Assembly (NCBI RefSeq): GCF_003217775.1
Contig: NZ_QJVJ01000017.1
Location: forward strand, 1 to 64,000
Source of the DNA: Paenibacillus flagellatus
GTDB lineage: Bacteria; Bacillota; Bacilli; Paenibacillales; NBRC-103111
Reading direction: 5' to 3'
DNA length: 64,000 nt
The position numbers were made by a program, and so were the translations under genes. How positions within the stretch are numbered: the stretch's first letter is position 1; every line of letters starts with the position of its first letter. A model generated the notes under the pieces. The model was not told the origin of the DNA. It searched no databases and was given only the letters and a program-made list of their open reading frames with translations. Positions 53,477-62,129 of the stretch are shown in pieces.

Positions 53477-54637
53477 ATGCGGATACTCGTAGTGGACGAC
53501 AATCCGACGAACTTGATGGTCGTCCGGGAAATGCTCAAGAAAGCGGGGTACGCCCAAATCGAAACGGCCGCGTCGGCCGGCGATATGTTCAGGCTGCTCC
53601 GGATCGAGGACTCGGCGACGCCCGCGGCGACGTCCTACGATCTGATCCTGCTCGACATGATGATGCCCGGCATCGACGGCATCGAAGCGTGCCGGAGGCT
53701 GCAGCAGTCCGAAGCGATGCGCGACGTGCCGGTCATCATGGTGACCGCCGTGGGCGATTCGAACAAGCTGGCCGAGGCGCTCGACGCCGGCGCCAGCGAC
53801 TTCGTCACGAAGCCGATCAACCGGATCGAGCTGCTGGCGCGCATCCGGGCGGCGCTGCGCCTGAAGGCGGAGAAGGATTGGCACAAGGAACGGGACCGCC
53901 GGCTGCGCGAGGAGCTCGAGCTGGCCCGCCAAGTGCAGGCGTCGGTGCTCCCCTCTCCGGTCGACGGCGATCGGCTGACGATTCGGGGACTGTATCGCCC
54001 CGCGGACGATTTGGCCGGCGATCTGTACGCCTGGTACGCGATCGACCGGAACCGGTACGGCATCGCGATCGTCGACGCGATGGGCCACGGCATCTCGTCG
54101 TCGCTCGTCTGCATGTTCGTCGCGTCGGCGCTGCGCGACACGATCCTGACGCGCGTCGATCCGGAGCCGGTCGTGCGCGAGCTGAACCGCCGCACGACGG
54201 CGCTGCAATTTTCCAATCCGCTCATCCACTATTATTTCACCTGCCTGTACGCGGTCGTCGATACGGCGCGCGGCACGGTCGAGTACGTCAATGCCGGCCA
54301 TCCCCCGGGACTGCTCGTCCGGGCCGACGGATCGCCGCCGGAGACGCTCGAGCGAAGCTGCCAGGCCGTCGGCCTGTTCGAGCGGATCGAGATCGTCAAG
54401 AGGACGCTCGACATTCGGGCGGGAGACCGGCTGTTCCTTTATACGGACGGCGTGCCGGAGACGATCGACGCGGAAGACGGGGAACGGACGGATGCGCTGT
54501 TCGACGTTCTGCGCCGGTTCGGCTCCGATCTGCAGGAGCTGGAAAGCCGGTTTTTCGGCGAACGCGTCCCGGACAAGCGCGAGGATGATCGCTGTCTGGT
54601 CGTCGTCGAAGTGAGAAAAGGAGCGGGCGAATCGTGA
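53477..54637 (+). CDS. response regulator with PP2C (SpoIIE) phosphatase domain, RsbY-like
   Basis: A 386-residue protein. The receiver domain (1-120) has acidic D7/D8, the phosphoacceptor D60 in LLDMMMPG and K112 in VTKP. A coiled linker (120-160) leads to a PP2C phosphatase domain (about 165-380) with [18 protein letters not shown] and YTDGVPE metal-site motifs. In the Bacillus cereus group RsbY has this architecture and dephosphorylates RsbV to switch on SigB. The start overlaps nothing; AAGGAG lies before the ATG. The kinase gene follows with a GTGA overlap, and rsbV-rsbW-sigB lies 4 kb away. It may equally act on an RsbV paralogue. Confidence 0.9.
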   Translation: MRILVVDDNPTNLMVVREMLKKAGYAQIETAASAGDMFRLLRIEDSATPAATSYDLILLDMMMPGIDGIEACRRLQQSEAMRDVPVIMVTAVGDSNKLAEALDAGASDFVTKPINRIELLARIRAALRLKAEKDWHKERDRRLREELELARQVQASVLPSPVDGDRLTIRGLYRPADDLAGDLYAWYAIDRNRYGIAIVDAMGHGISSSLVCMFVASALRDTILTRVDPEPVVRELNRRTTALQFSNPLIHYYFTCLYAVVDTARGTVEYVNAGHPPGLLVRADGSPPETLERSCQAVGLFERIEIVKRTLDIRAGDRLFLYTDGVPETIDAEDGERTDALFDVLRRFGSDLQELESRFFGERVPDKREDDRCLVVVEVRKGAGES

Positions 54638-57300
54638 AAATCAAAACGAAGCTGGTCATGGGCTACGGTCTGATGGTCGCGCTTCTGATCGTCATTACGA
54701 CGATCGGCTACGAGCGGATGGCCAAGATGAACGACACGATGGAGCGGTTCTACGAAATGCGCTACGCCAAAGTGAAAACGACGTCCAGCATTCATGGCGA
54801 CGTCAACACGGCCGCCCGCGAAATCAACAACGTCCTGCTCGATCCCGACGGCCCCCGGAGCCGGTTCGATATGATTCACGAGTCGATCGAATCCGTCATC
54901 AGGCAATTGGCCGAGCTGCAGGGCCGGGTGCAGGAGCCGGCGGAGCAGCAGTTGGTCGACGCCGCCGTCCGCGACGCCGAGAAGTTTCGCGTCTTCAAGG
55001 ACAACGTGCTCTCGATGCTGCTGGAGGGACGGATGGATGCTGCGCTCGAGTATCGCGAGACGGTCGGCAACGACACGCAAAAGGCGTTTCTCGGCAGCCT
55101 CGAAAGCTTGTCCGGCTACCACCAGCGCGCGCTCGATGCCGAAATCGCCGACTCGCAGGCGATGTACCGCCAATCCGTCAGCGCCACCGCCGTCCTGACC
55201 GTCGCCGGCATCATTCTCGGGCTGTGCATCATGCTGTGGGTCATTCCGAGCATTACGCGCGGGCTGAACCTGCTGACCGGCATGGCCAAGAAATTCGGCC
55301 AAAATCGGCTCCGCTCCCTCATGCGCCTCGATGTGCAGGCGAAGGACGAGCTCGGCCAGCTCGCCCGCGTCTTTCAGCGGATCGCGATGGACCTGCACGC
55401 CAAAAACGAGGTCGAGGCGAAATACCATATGGCCAAGGAAGAGCAGGCGTGGATGAATACGCACATGGCCCGCATTACGGAGCTGCTCGAGGACGTTACC
55501 GCCGTGGAGCAGGTGGCGCAGACGTTCATCAGCGAATTCGCCCCCGTGCTCGGCGCCCAGTACGGCGCCATCTATCTGTACGACGCGCTGCGCCGCTCGG
55601 ACGCTCTCGAGCTGAGAGGCGTTTACGCCGCCGGCGGCGAGGAGATCGATATCGTCCGCTCGTTCCGCACCGGACAAGGACTCGTCGGCCAATGCGCCAA
55701 GGACGGCAAGCCGATGGTCGTCGACGGCGTGCCCGACCACTACGTGCGCATCCGTTCGGGCTTGGGCGAGACGGTGCCGTCGCAGCTGCTGCTCAAGCCG
55801 ATCCGCTTCCGCGGGGAGGTGATCGGGGTAATCGAGCTCGCCTCGCTCCAGCCGTTCACGTTCATCCAGCGCGAGCTGCTGAAGCAGCTGGCGGAGAAGC
55901 TCGGGACGATCTTGAGCACGATCCACGACCGGCTGCGCGTCGAGGAGCTGCTCCGGCAGTCGCAGGCGCTCGCCGAGGAGCTGCTGGCCTCCAATGAGAA
56001 GCTCGAGGAGCAGACGCGGCAGCTGAAGCGCTCCGAGGAGCTGCTGCAGAAGCAAAGCTTGCAGCTGCTCGAGGCGAAGGAGGCGGCCGAGCTCGCTTCG
56101 CGGGCGAAGAGCGAATTTCTTGCGGTCATGAGCCACGAAATCCGCACCCCGATGAACGGCGTCACCGGCATGACCGATTTGCTGCTCGAATCCGACCTGA
56201 CGGACGAGCAGCGGGAATACGCCCGCATGATCCGCAAAAGCATGGACGCCCTGCTCACCGTCATGAACGACATTCTCGACTTTACGAAGATGGAGTCGGG
56301 CCGGATGGAGCTGGAGGAGCAGCCGTTCCAGCTGGAAGCGTGCATCGCCGACGCGGCGGACCTGTTCCGCGCGGAGGCGGCGAAGCGCGAGCTGGAGCTG
56401 GTCGCCGATCTCGCGCCGGACGTGCCGCCGTTCATCGTCGGCGATCCCGCCCGGCTTCGTCAGGTGCTCGCCAACTTGATCGGCAACGCGGTGAAGTTTA
56501 CGGAGCGGGGCGGCGTCTACGTGCTCGTCAGCCTCCTCGACCGGGGCGGTTCGATCGGGCCGGACGCACCCGACGAGCGAATACTCGAATTCGCCGTCAA
56601 GGATACCGGCATCGGCATACCCGAAGGCAAGGAAGGCAAGCTGTTCCGCCCGTTCTCGCAGCTGGACGCGTCCATGTCGCGGCGGTACGGGGGAACCGGC
56701 CTCGGGCTCGCCATCTGCAAATCGCTCGTCCAGCTGATGGGCGGCCAAATCCGGATCGAGCCGGGCGAGCCGGACGGCGCACTGTTCGTCTTCACGATCC
56801 GCGTGAAGACGTACGACGACGCCGACGACGCCCTGCTCGCGCGCCGCGAGGCGGCCGCGGCTGCGGCCCAGGCGGCCCGGCCGGCGGCGCTCGTCGCCGA
56901 CGTCCGGCCGTACCGCGCCCGGCTCGCCGCCGCGCAGCTGCGCCAGCTCGGCTACGCCGCCGCCACCGTCGCCGACGCGGGCGGCGGGGCCGGCGCGCTC
57001 GCCGATGCGGCGCGGCACGCCGGCGCGGCCGTCGTCGCCGTCGGCGCCGGCGTGCCGGACGCGGCGGAGCTGGCCCGCGCCGCCGCCGCCGAAGGGCGCG
57101 CGGCCGTGCTCGTCGCGGACGGCGACGCCGAGCCGCACGGCGAGTCGCCGCCGGCGGCGGAAGACGGCGGCGCGGTGCGGCTGCTGCGCGGGCCGCTGAC
57201 GGTCGCGGCCTGGCGGGAGGCGCTCGCGCCGGAGCCGCCGCGGGCGGACGAGACGGCCGTGCGCCGGATACGCGCGCTCGACGGCGAAGACGCCCCATAG
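54634..57300 (+). CDS. membrane GAF hybrid sensor histidine kinase with degenerate receiver, RsbK-like
   Basis: An 888-residue kinase. Order: membrane helix (7-27), extracellular four-helix/CHASE3-like sensor (30-185), second helix (about 187-210), HAMP, GAF (about 285-425), coiled coil, HisKA with H501 in MSHEIRTP, HATPase with NAVKFTE, DTGIGIP and GGTGLGL, and a C-terminal receiver-like part (about 748-870). In the receiver the phosphoacceptor position ([10 protein letters not shown], 800-809) lacks Asp, the second acidic residue is missing, and the stretch is Ala-rich, so it looks non-functional. The start is GTG overlapping the phosphatase stop. Likely partner: the RsbY-like protein. Confidence 0.9.
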   Translation: MKIKTKLVMGYGLMVALLIVITTIGYERMAKMNDTMERFYEMRYAKVKTTSSIHGDVNTAAREINNVLLDPDGPRSRFDMIHESIESVIRQLAELQGRVQEPAEQQLVDAAVRDAEKFRVFKDNVLSMLLEGRMDAALEYRETVGNDTQKAFLGSLESLSGYHQRALDAEIADSQAMYRQSVSATAVLTVAGIILGLCIMLWVIPSITRGLNLLTGMAKKFGQNRLRSLMRLDVQAKDELGQLARVFQRIAMDLHAKNEVEAKYHMAKEEQAWMNTHMARITELLEDVTAVEQVAQTFISEFAPVLGAQYGAIYLYDALRRSDALELRGVYAAGGEEIDIVRSFRTGQGLVGQCAKDGKPMVVDGVPDHYVRIRSGLGETVPSQLLLKPIRFRGEVIGVIELASLQPFTFIQRELLKQLAEKLGTILSTIHDRLRVEELLRQSQALAEELLASNEKLEEQTRQLKRSEELLQKQSLQLLEAKEAAELASRAKSEFLAVMSHEIRTPMNGVTGMTDLLLESDLTDEQREYARMIRKSMDALLTVMNDILDFTKMESGRMELEEQPFQLEACIADAADLFRAEAAKRELELVADLAPDVPPFIVGDPARLRQVLANLIGNAVKFTERGGVYVLVSLLDRGGSIGPDAPDERILEFAVKDTGIGIPEGKEGKLFRPFSQLDASMSRRYGGTGLGLAICKSLVQLMGGQIRIEPGEPDGALFVFTIRVKTYDDADDALLARREAAAAAAQAARPAALVADVRPYRARLAAAQLRQLGYAAATVADAGGGAGALADAARHAGAAVVAVGAGVPDAAELARAAAAEGRAAVLVADGDAEPHGESPPAAEDGGAVRLLRGPLTVAAWREALAPEPPRADETAVRRIRALDGEDAP

Positions 57301-57301
57301 C

Positions 57302-57334
57302 AAAAAATGGAGCCGCGCATCGGCTCCATTTTTT
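57302..57334. terminator. bidirectional terminator past the kinase gene
   Basis: AAAAAATGGAGCCG-CGCAT-CGGCTCCATTTTTT, a perfect 8-bp GC core extended by A/T pairs; it can end both the kinase transcript and the convergent deacetylase gene. Confidence 0.92.
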
Positions 57335-57360
57335 AACTTCCTGAAAAGATTTACGAATGG

Positions 57361-58215
57361 CTACATCGCCCGCTCCATCGCCCGGATCAAGTCGAGACTG
57401 CTCAGATAATAAGGAACGTTCATCCGTTTGAGCAAGAACGGACTGTCGCTCAAATCGGAAACGCCGCTGTCTACGGTAAGGCTGAACTTGAAGCCCAAAT
57501 GCCGGATCACGCTCTCCGCCGTCGAATTGTAAATCCCGTAGGGATACGTATAGACGATCGCTTCATTGCCGATGCGTTCCTCGATCAAGCCTTTGATCCG
57601 GAGCGTGTCGGCCGTAAACCGTCCGGCATAGTCGGTCTCGCTTTCCTTCGCGTAAGGAGCCGCGCCGTGTTCCGAATCCGATTGATTGTGCAGGTCGAAG
57701 GAGTGGCATTGAATGTCCACCACCCCGGAGTCGTACATCTCCTTGCCCTGCTCCCATGTAAAATGGCGGGTGATCGGAGTGACGCCGTCCTTATGGTACT
57801 CCCTGCCCACCGACCACCCGATGATCGAGACCGTCGCCTTTGCGTTCATTTCCTTCAAGATCGGATATGCCCATTCATAAGTGCTGTAATATCCGTCGTC
57901 TATCGTAATCAATACCGGTTTGTCCGGCAATCGGGCGCCGCCTCGCCGCGCCCGGTCGATGTCTTTGAAGAAGATGGGGGAATACCCGTACTGGCGAAGC
58001 ACGCTCAGATCGCTGCGGAATTTGTCCGGCGAGACGGTGTCGTGCCCCCATTGTTCCGGTTCCGGACGGATCTCGTGATACATTAGGATAGGAATGTACA
58101 GCGGGCTCTTCGTTCTCCCGTCCGGCTCGAAGCTGACGACAACCGTTCCGACTAGGAGCGGGATCAGGAGCAAGAGCGCGATCTTTCTTTTTTTCTCCAA
58201 ACTAAGCTTTACCAT
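57361..58215 (-). CDS. polysaccharide deacetylase, membrane-anchored (PgdA/IcaB-like)
   Basis: A 284-residue protein. One N-terminal helix (about 11-29) anchors or secretes it. The NodB fold shows ITIDDGY near residue 100 with the metal/catalytic Asp pair, CHSFDLHN near 167 with the metal His, and YPYG. The PILMYHEI start and the missing second His of the HxxxH motif (here CHSFDLH) are as in the PgaB/IcaB-like group. It may act on the wall or an exopolysaccharide. Its start lacks a strong SD; CGCAGAAGGTAAAC lies before the ATG. A second deacetylase is at 10.1 kb. Confidence 0.9.
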   Translation of the reverse strand: MVKLSLEKKRKIALLLLIPLLVGTVVVSFEPDGRTKSPLYIPILMYHEIRPEPEQWGHDTVSPDKFRSDLSVLRQYGYSPIFFKDIDRARRGGARLPDKPVLITIDDGYYSTYEWAYPILKEMNAKATVSIIGWSVGREYHKDGVTPITRHFTWEQGKEMYDSGVVDIQCHSFDLHNQSDSEHGAAPYAKESETDYAGRFTADTLRIKGLIEERIGNEAIVYTYPYGIYNSTAESVIRHLGFKFSLTVDSGVSDLSDSPFLLKRMNVPYYLSSLDLIRAMERAM

Positions 58216-58401
58216 CGTGTTTACCTTCTGCGGACAGGGGACTCGCTCCTTTCGCTATATATGCAGCATGGCTATATGCCGAGTGTAGTCGCTGGCCCGA
58301 TTCCGATCAATGGCGAATCCGATATCGAAACGATAGGCTCAATCGATCGTTTGCCGCGTCCCGCGTCGGCCGATCAAGCCGCCTTCGTTCGAAAAAAGCG
58401 C

Positions 58402-58428
58402 AAAACAAAAGCGGGCGCGCGGCCCGCC
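58402..58428 (-). terminator. terminator of the 55-residue membrane protein gene
   Basis: On the minus strand GCGGGC-CGCGC-GCCCGC followed by TTTTGTTTTG. Confidence 0.7.
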
Positions 58429-58453
58429 AAAATACGTCAAATGCCCCGCCGTA

Positions 58454-58621
58454 TTACCGGAACAGCGGGAAGACGTAGCGAACGAGGAAGTATAACGCTC
58501 CGAAGAAGATGACGATGTAAGCCGCGTAACGGATGAAGGTGGCCGCGACGAGGCTCGGCTCCGACCGTTTCTCCACGTTCGTTTTCTCGATTTCGACGTT
58601 GCGGTTTTGTTGGATCGCCAT
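58454..58621 (-). CDS. small membrane protein, 55 residues, unknown
   Basis: The N-terminal half is charged (MAIQQNRNVEIEKTNVEKR) and the C-terminal half is one hydrophobic helix (YAAYIVIFFGALYFLVRYVFPLF). The ATG at 58621 has GGAAAGGAAG eight bases upstream. A sigma-B promoter is found 50 bases upstream, back to back with the rsbV promoter. No known family is recognised, but context and SD make it convincing. Confidence 0.75.
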   Translation of the reverse strand: MAIQQNRNVEIEKTNVEKRSEPSLVAATFIRYAAYIVIFFGALYFLVRYVFPLFR

Positions 58622-58673
58622 AATAATCGCTTCCTTTCCGTGTGGTTTGGTTTGATTACCGGCTTGCTTTTCG

Positions 58674-58699
58674 TTACCCCGAACGGCGGAGCTTCAAAC
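58674..58699 (-). promoter_or_regulatory. sigma-B promoter of the 55-residue membrane protein gene
   Basis: On the minus strand GTTTGA (58694-58699), 14 bases, GGGTAA (58674-58679). It is divergent from the rsbV promoter, with 26 bases between the two -35 boxes. Confidence 0.8.
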
Positions 58700-58725
58700 G
58701 TTTTCGCGCGTACAAGCGATCGCCT

Positions 58726-58751
58726 GTTTCAAAGCTCTGCGCTGTGGTTAA
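58726..58751 (+). promoter_or_regulatory. sigma-B promoter of the rsbV-rsbW-sigB operon
   Basis: GTTTCA (58726-58731), 14 bases, GGTTAA (58746-58751), 38 bases before the rsbV start. This implies positive autoregulation, as known for sigB operons in Bacillus and Listeria. Confidence 0.85.
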
Positions 58752-58789
58752 ATAGAGAAAGTAGAGTACGGACAAGGAGATGATCGAAC

Positions 58790-59140
58790 GTGACGATGAA
58801 TCCATCCGACAAATTGCGCCTGCGTACCGAGACGAAGGAAGGCCGGTGCACCGTATACATAAGCGGCGAGCTCGATCTCGAGGTCGCTTCCCAAATGCGG
58901 GCCGCCATGGAGCCGCTCGTCGAGCTGTGCGACCGGATTTTGACGCTGAACCTGAAGGAGCTCCGCTACATCGACAGTACGGGGATCGGCATTCTCATCT
59001 CGGTGCTGAAGGCGCGGCACGCCCGCAGCGGAGCGTTTACGGTGGAGGCGGTGCCTTCGCATATCCGCAAGCTGTTCGATATGACGGGCATAACTCCCTT
59101 TTTGAACGAAACCGGCCCTTCGGCCGCCCAAGCCCACTGA
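58790..59140 (+). CDS. rsbV: anti-sigma factor antagonist RsbV
   Basis: A 116-residue STAS-domain protein. The phosphorylatable serine is S63 in YIDSTGIGIL. Unphosphorylated RsbV binds RsbW and frees SigB; RsbW phosphorylates it, and an RsbU/RsbY/RsbP-type phosphatase removes the phosphate. The GTG at 58790 is taken as the start since AAGGAG lies ten bases upstream; the ATG two codons later is possible. It is the first gene of the sigB operon. No rsbR/S/T/U genes precede it. Confidence 0.93.
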   Translation: MTMNPSDKLRLRTETKEGRCTVYISGELDLEVASQMRAAMEPLVELCDRILTLNLKELRYIDSTGIGILISVLKARHARSGAFTVEAVPSHIRKLFDMTGITPFLNETGPSAAQAH

Positions 59141-59161
59141 GAAAGGAACGATACGTGAACG

Positions 59162-59611
59162 ATGAAATCCGTTGAACCGACTGTCACCCTTCGCGTTCCG
59201 GCCGCGGCCGAATATGTCGATCTGGTCCGGCTGACGCTGTACGGCGTCGCCTCGAAAATCGGATTTTCGTACGAGGATATCGAGGATATGAAAGTCGCCG
59301 TCTCCGAAGCTTGCAACAACGCGGTGCTTCACGCCTACGAGGAGGCCGGCTTCATGGAGATCCGCTTTACCGTTCGGGAAGGGGCCCTCTCCATCTCGGT
59401 GAAGGACGAAGGCCGCAGCTTCGAGCCCCGCGTGCCGAGCGCGGACGCCCCCGCCCTTCTCGGCAAATCGATCGACGACCTTCAAGCCGGCGGGCTCGGC
59501 TTATTTCTCATGCAGGCGCTTATGGACGACGTGGAGGTACACGGCGGCGACGGCGGCGGCACCGAGGTCATATTGACGAAACGTCTCGCGAGGAGTGAGG
59601 AGATGGCATGA
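59162..59611 (+). CDS. rsbW: serine-protein kinase and anti-sigma factor RsbW
   Basis: A 149-residue GHKL kinase that binds SigB and phosphorylates RsbV. The N box is VSEACNNAVLHAY (about 48-60), G1 is VKDEGRSF and G2 is AGGLGLFLM. Its stop overlaps the sigB ATG (ATGA), so anti-sigma and sigma factors are made in step. The ATG is preceded by GAACGATACG, a weak SD. Confidence 0.94.
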   Translation: MKSVEPTVTLRVPAAAEYVDLVRLTLYGVASKIGFSYEDIEDMKVAVSEACNNAVLHAYEEAGFMEIRFTVREGALSISVKDEGRSFEPRVPSADAPALLGKSIDDLQAGGLGLFLMQALMDDVEVHGGDGGGTEVILTKRLARSEEMA

Positions 59612-60375
59612 GCGCGAACCCGGCATGGCCTTCCCCGAATGCTCCGGCGGCGATGCTGCTCGATTACCAGCGGAACCCGACGGAGGATTTGGCGACAGCG
59701 CTCATCCGGCACTACGAACCGATGGTCAAGATGGCGGCGGGGAAAATGTCCCGGAACCGTCCGGATTTGTTCGAGGACTTGAGCCAGGTCGGTCGAATGG
59801 CGCTGCTGCGCCTGTTCGACCAGTTCGATGCCGGCATGGGCAGCCCTTTCGAACCTTACGCCATGAAGAGCATAATCGGGCATATGAAAAATTATTTGCG
59901 GGACAAGTCCTGGTACGTCCAGGTCCCCCGACGGATCAAAGAAAAGGGAGCGCTGCTGCAGCAAGCCGTGGACGAGCTGACCGTCCGGCTGGAGCGCTCC
60001 CCCAATGTCGAGGAAATCGCCGGCCATCTCGGCTTGTCGTACGAGGAGACGATGGAGGTGTTCGCCGGACGGGAGCTGTACCATTACGTCTCGCTCGATA
60101 CGCCCGTCTCGGAGGACGATTCGGCATCCACGCTAGGCGACTTGATCGGCTCTCCCGCGGACGAGTACGACGCCGTCGAGAACCGGATGGATATAACGGC
60201 GGCCTTGGAGAAGCTGAAGCCGGAGGAGCGCAAGGTGGTACAGCTCGTCTACGAGGCGGGGCTGTCGCAGCGGGCGATCGCGGACAAGCTCCACGTCTCG
60301 CAAATGAGCGTCTCCCGCATCCTGAAGCGGGCGACGGATCGATTGAAAGCGCTGCTCGTCGGGGAAGACCCGTAG
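59608..60375 (+). CDS. sigB: RNA polymerase sigma factor SigB
   Basis: A 255-residue sigma-70 family factor of the SigB/SigF/SigG group. Region 2 is EDLSQVGRMALLRLFDQFD...IGHMKNYLRDKSW, region 3 RSPNVEEIAGHLGLS, and region 4 has the helix-turn-helix LSQRAIADKLHVSQMSVSRILKRA. With RsbV and RsbW directly upstream and SigB-type promoters around, this is SigB rather than the sporulation sigmas SigF or SigG, which would sit with spoIIAA/AB. Confidence 0.94.
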   Translation: MSANPAWPSPNAPAAMLLDYQRNPTEDLATALIRHYEPMVKMAAGKMSRNRPDLFEDLSQVGRMALLRLFDQFDAGMGSPFEPYAMKSIIGHMKNYLRDKSWYVQVPRRIKEKGALLQQAVDELTVRLERSPNVEEIAGHLGLSYEETMEVFAGRELYHYVSLDTPVSEDDSASTLGDLIGSPADEYDAVENRMDITAALEKLKPEERKVVQLVYEAGLSQRAIADKLHVSQMSVSRILKRATDRLKALLVGEDP

Positions 60376-60390
60376 AGCGGCGAACCGAAC

Positions 60391-60436
60391 GGGCGCGTGA
60401 CGCCTCCCGGCTACGTCCGGAGGCGGACGCGCCTTT
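60391..60436 (+). terminator. terminator-like hairpin past sigB
   Basis: GGCGCGT-GA-CGCCTCC...GGAGGCG-G-ACGCGCC followed by TTTCG; a long GC-rich stem with a short T tail. Some read-through to the CorA-like gene is possible. Confidence 0.65.
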
Positions 60437-60477
60437 CGTGTGCAAGGCTGTTCGAAGCTGGAATAGGAGTGATGGCG

Positions 60478-61425
60478 ATGAATGCGACTCCGAACAAAGG
60501 AGCGGAAGCCGGGGCTAACCGCAGCTGGCAATGGATCCGGCAGGTTGTCGGCCGTATGGACGGGATCGAGCCCGCGGCGGCGGCGAACCCCGATGACGGC
60601 GGGCCGCGCGAGGGCCGGGAGCCGGACGTCAATGCGGCCGTCGTCACGGAAACGCCGGACGGCGAGCCGCTTCTGCACGGCACGCTCGTCTGCGGACGTT
60701 CGCCCGGCGGCGGCGAAGGCTGGGCCGTTCATTTCCGCGTGACGGAACGGCGGCTCGTCACCCGGTATTCGGACGGCTTCCCCGCGTACCGGCTGGAGCA
60801 GGCGCCTTGGAAGCGCAGGCTCGACCGGTGCGCCGGCGGCCACGAGGCGTTCGCCGTGCTGCTCGCTTTTGCGGCGGAGCCGCTCCATGCCGGGCTGGAC
60901 GGGTACGAGTCCCGTCTCGGCGAGCTGGAGCAGGCGATGCGCGGACGCAACCGGAAGGTGCTCATGAACCGGGTGCTCGAGCGGCGGCACGAGCTGATCG
61001 AGTGGAGCTTGAAGCTCGCCCCGCTGCGGGAGTTCGCGGACGCGCTGCACGAGACGTTTCTCGACGACGTCGCCGAACGCCCGGAATATCGCCGGCTCGT
61101 GCTGAAGCTGGAGCGGATCGGCAGACTGCTCCGCCGGTACGAGGACGAGCTCGATACGCTGCTGGCGATGGACGATGCGGTGTCATCGTACCGCGGCAAC
61201 GAAATCATGAAGACGCTGACGATCTTTACGGCGCTCTGTACGCCGGCGACCGTCATCGGGGCGCTGTGGGGCATGAATTTCGACAAGCTGCCCTTGGCCG
61301 GATGGGCGTACGGCTTTCCGGCTTCCTGCGCGGCGGTCGCGCTACTGACCGCGGTCGTCTACGTCTGGCTGTGGCGCAAAGGGTGGACCGGCGAGCTGCT
61401 GCGCGGACGGCGCTCGGGCCTATAG
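60478..61425 (+). CDS. CorA-like divalent cation transporter
   Basis: A 315-residue protein. The C-terminal two membrane helices flank the pore signature GMN (265-267, WGMNFDKLP), followed by a short basic tail. The cytoplasmic domain (1-240) is an alpha/beta funnel with long helices but diverges from standard CorA. It could move Mg2+, Co2+ or, as in the ZntB type, Zn2+. ATG at 60478 is chosen because AGGAG lies eight bases upstream. It follows sigB by 100 bases on the same strand and may be read with it. Confidence 0.9.
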   Translation: MNATPNKGAEAGANRSWQWIRQVVGRMDGIEPAAAANPDDGGPREGREPDVNAAVVTETPDGEPLLHGTLVCGRSPGGGEGWAVHFRVTERRLVTRYSDGFPAYRLEQAPWKRRLDRCAGGHEAFAVLLAFAAEPLHAGLDGYESRLGELEQAMRGRNRKVLMNRVLERRHELIEWSLKLAPLREFADALHETFLDDVAERPEYRRLVLKLERIGRLLRRYEDELDTLLAMDDAVSSYRGNEIMKTLTIFTALCTPATVIGALWGMNFDKLPLAGWAYGFPASCAAVALLTAVVYVWLWRKGWTGELLRGRRSGL

Positions 61426-61491
61426 CCGGGCGAACCGTCATGATTCCGACGGAAGCCTTCTCCGAAAACGATCCGGCGGAAGCCGGAAACG

Positions 61492-61517
61492 GTTTCAAGC
61501 CCGCGCAAACCGGTTAA
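61492..61517 (+). promoter_or_regulatory. sigma-B promoter of the 109-residue protein gene
   Basis: GTTTCA (61492-61497), 14 bases, GGTTAA (61512-61517), about 57 bases before the ATG. Confidence 0.8.
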
Positions 61518-61573
61518 TGATAAATACGCGACAGACAGCTGTCACCCAAACTTTCGATAGGCGGTGAACGTTT

Positions 61574-61903
61574 ATGACGATCAAACACCGAATTCGTTGT
61601 TTCGACAGTGAGGTACTGGTTTGCGCTGCCGACCGCGCATACAACGTCAACATCCAGACGACGAGCAATCCGCTCGGCTTCGGACGTACGCTGGCGGCGT
61701 TCGAGACGCTGGAAAGCGCCGTGGAGGCGGCGGAGCACTTCTGTCTGGCGTACCGGATCGCGAAGGAGCATGGCTACTACTTGAAGGATAACGAGCTGGT
61801 CCGCCACGAGCGGGAGCCGATCGCCGTCCGCTGGGTGATGGAGAGGCGATGGTCCGGCGAGGAATGGATCGAAGTGCTGACTCGGGGCGCCGGAGTCCGG
61901 TAA
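61574..61903 (+). CDS. hypothetical protein under a sigma-B promoter
   Basis: A 109-residue soluble protein. It starts MTIKHRIRCFDSEVLVCAAD and shows an alpha/beta pattern, with two Cys (C9, C17) near the N terminus, a central helix rich in Ala and Glu (ETLESAVEAAEHFC) and a basic C terminus. No family recognised. The ATG follows TAGGCGGTG. It has its own terminator. The promoter suggests a general-stress protein. Confidence 0.8.
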   Translation: MTIKHRIRCFDSEVLVCAADRAYNVNIQTTSNPLGFGRTLAAFETLESAVEAAEHFCLAYRIAKEHGYYLKDNELVRHEREPIAVRWVMERRWSGEEWIEVLTRGAGVR

Positions 61904-61930
61904 CCGGACGGACGGCGTAAAGCGCGTCAG

Positions 61931-61960
61931 AGAAGCGGGTCCGACGGGCCCGCTTCTTTG
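61931..61960 (+). terminator. terminator of the 109-residue protein gene
   Basis: GAAGCGGG-TCC-GAC-GG-GCCCGCTTC, a strong stem followed by TTTG, 28 bases after the stop. Confidence 0.8.
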
Positions 61961-62099
61961 TGTGCCGGCGCGTGGGACGCCGGCAGACTGGTACTCGCTG
62001 TCGAAGGATGAACCGCCCGCCGCTACGGAAAACGGCGGGACGGCACGGAGAGGTATAAGCCTGTTCGTTCGGACGGCCGGGCTCTCGCCTCGCCTCGGC

Positions 62100-62128
62100 A
62101 AAAAAAGACGCCGTACGTCGACGGCGTC
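62100..62128 (-). terminator. terminator of the GlsB/YtxH/hypothetical operon
   Basis: On the minus strand GACGCCGT-CGACGT-ACGGCGTC, a perfect 8-bp stem followed by seven T, immediately past the stop codon. Confidence 0.92.
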
Positions 62129-62129
62129 A

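Noticed and set aside
54439-57303. Long antisense open frame opposite the hybrid kinase
   Set aside because: Composition and lack of SD mark it as a shadow of the kinase gene.
59608-60375. Sporulation sigma factor SigF or SigG
   Set aside because: The partners are RsbV and RsbW types, the genes carry SigB-like promoters, and no spoIIAA/AB or spoIIGA context is present.
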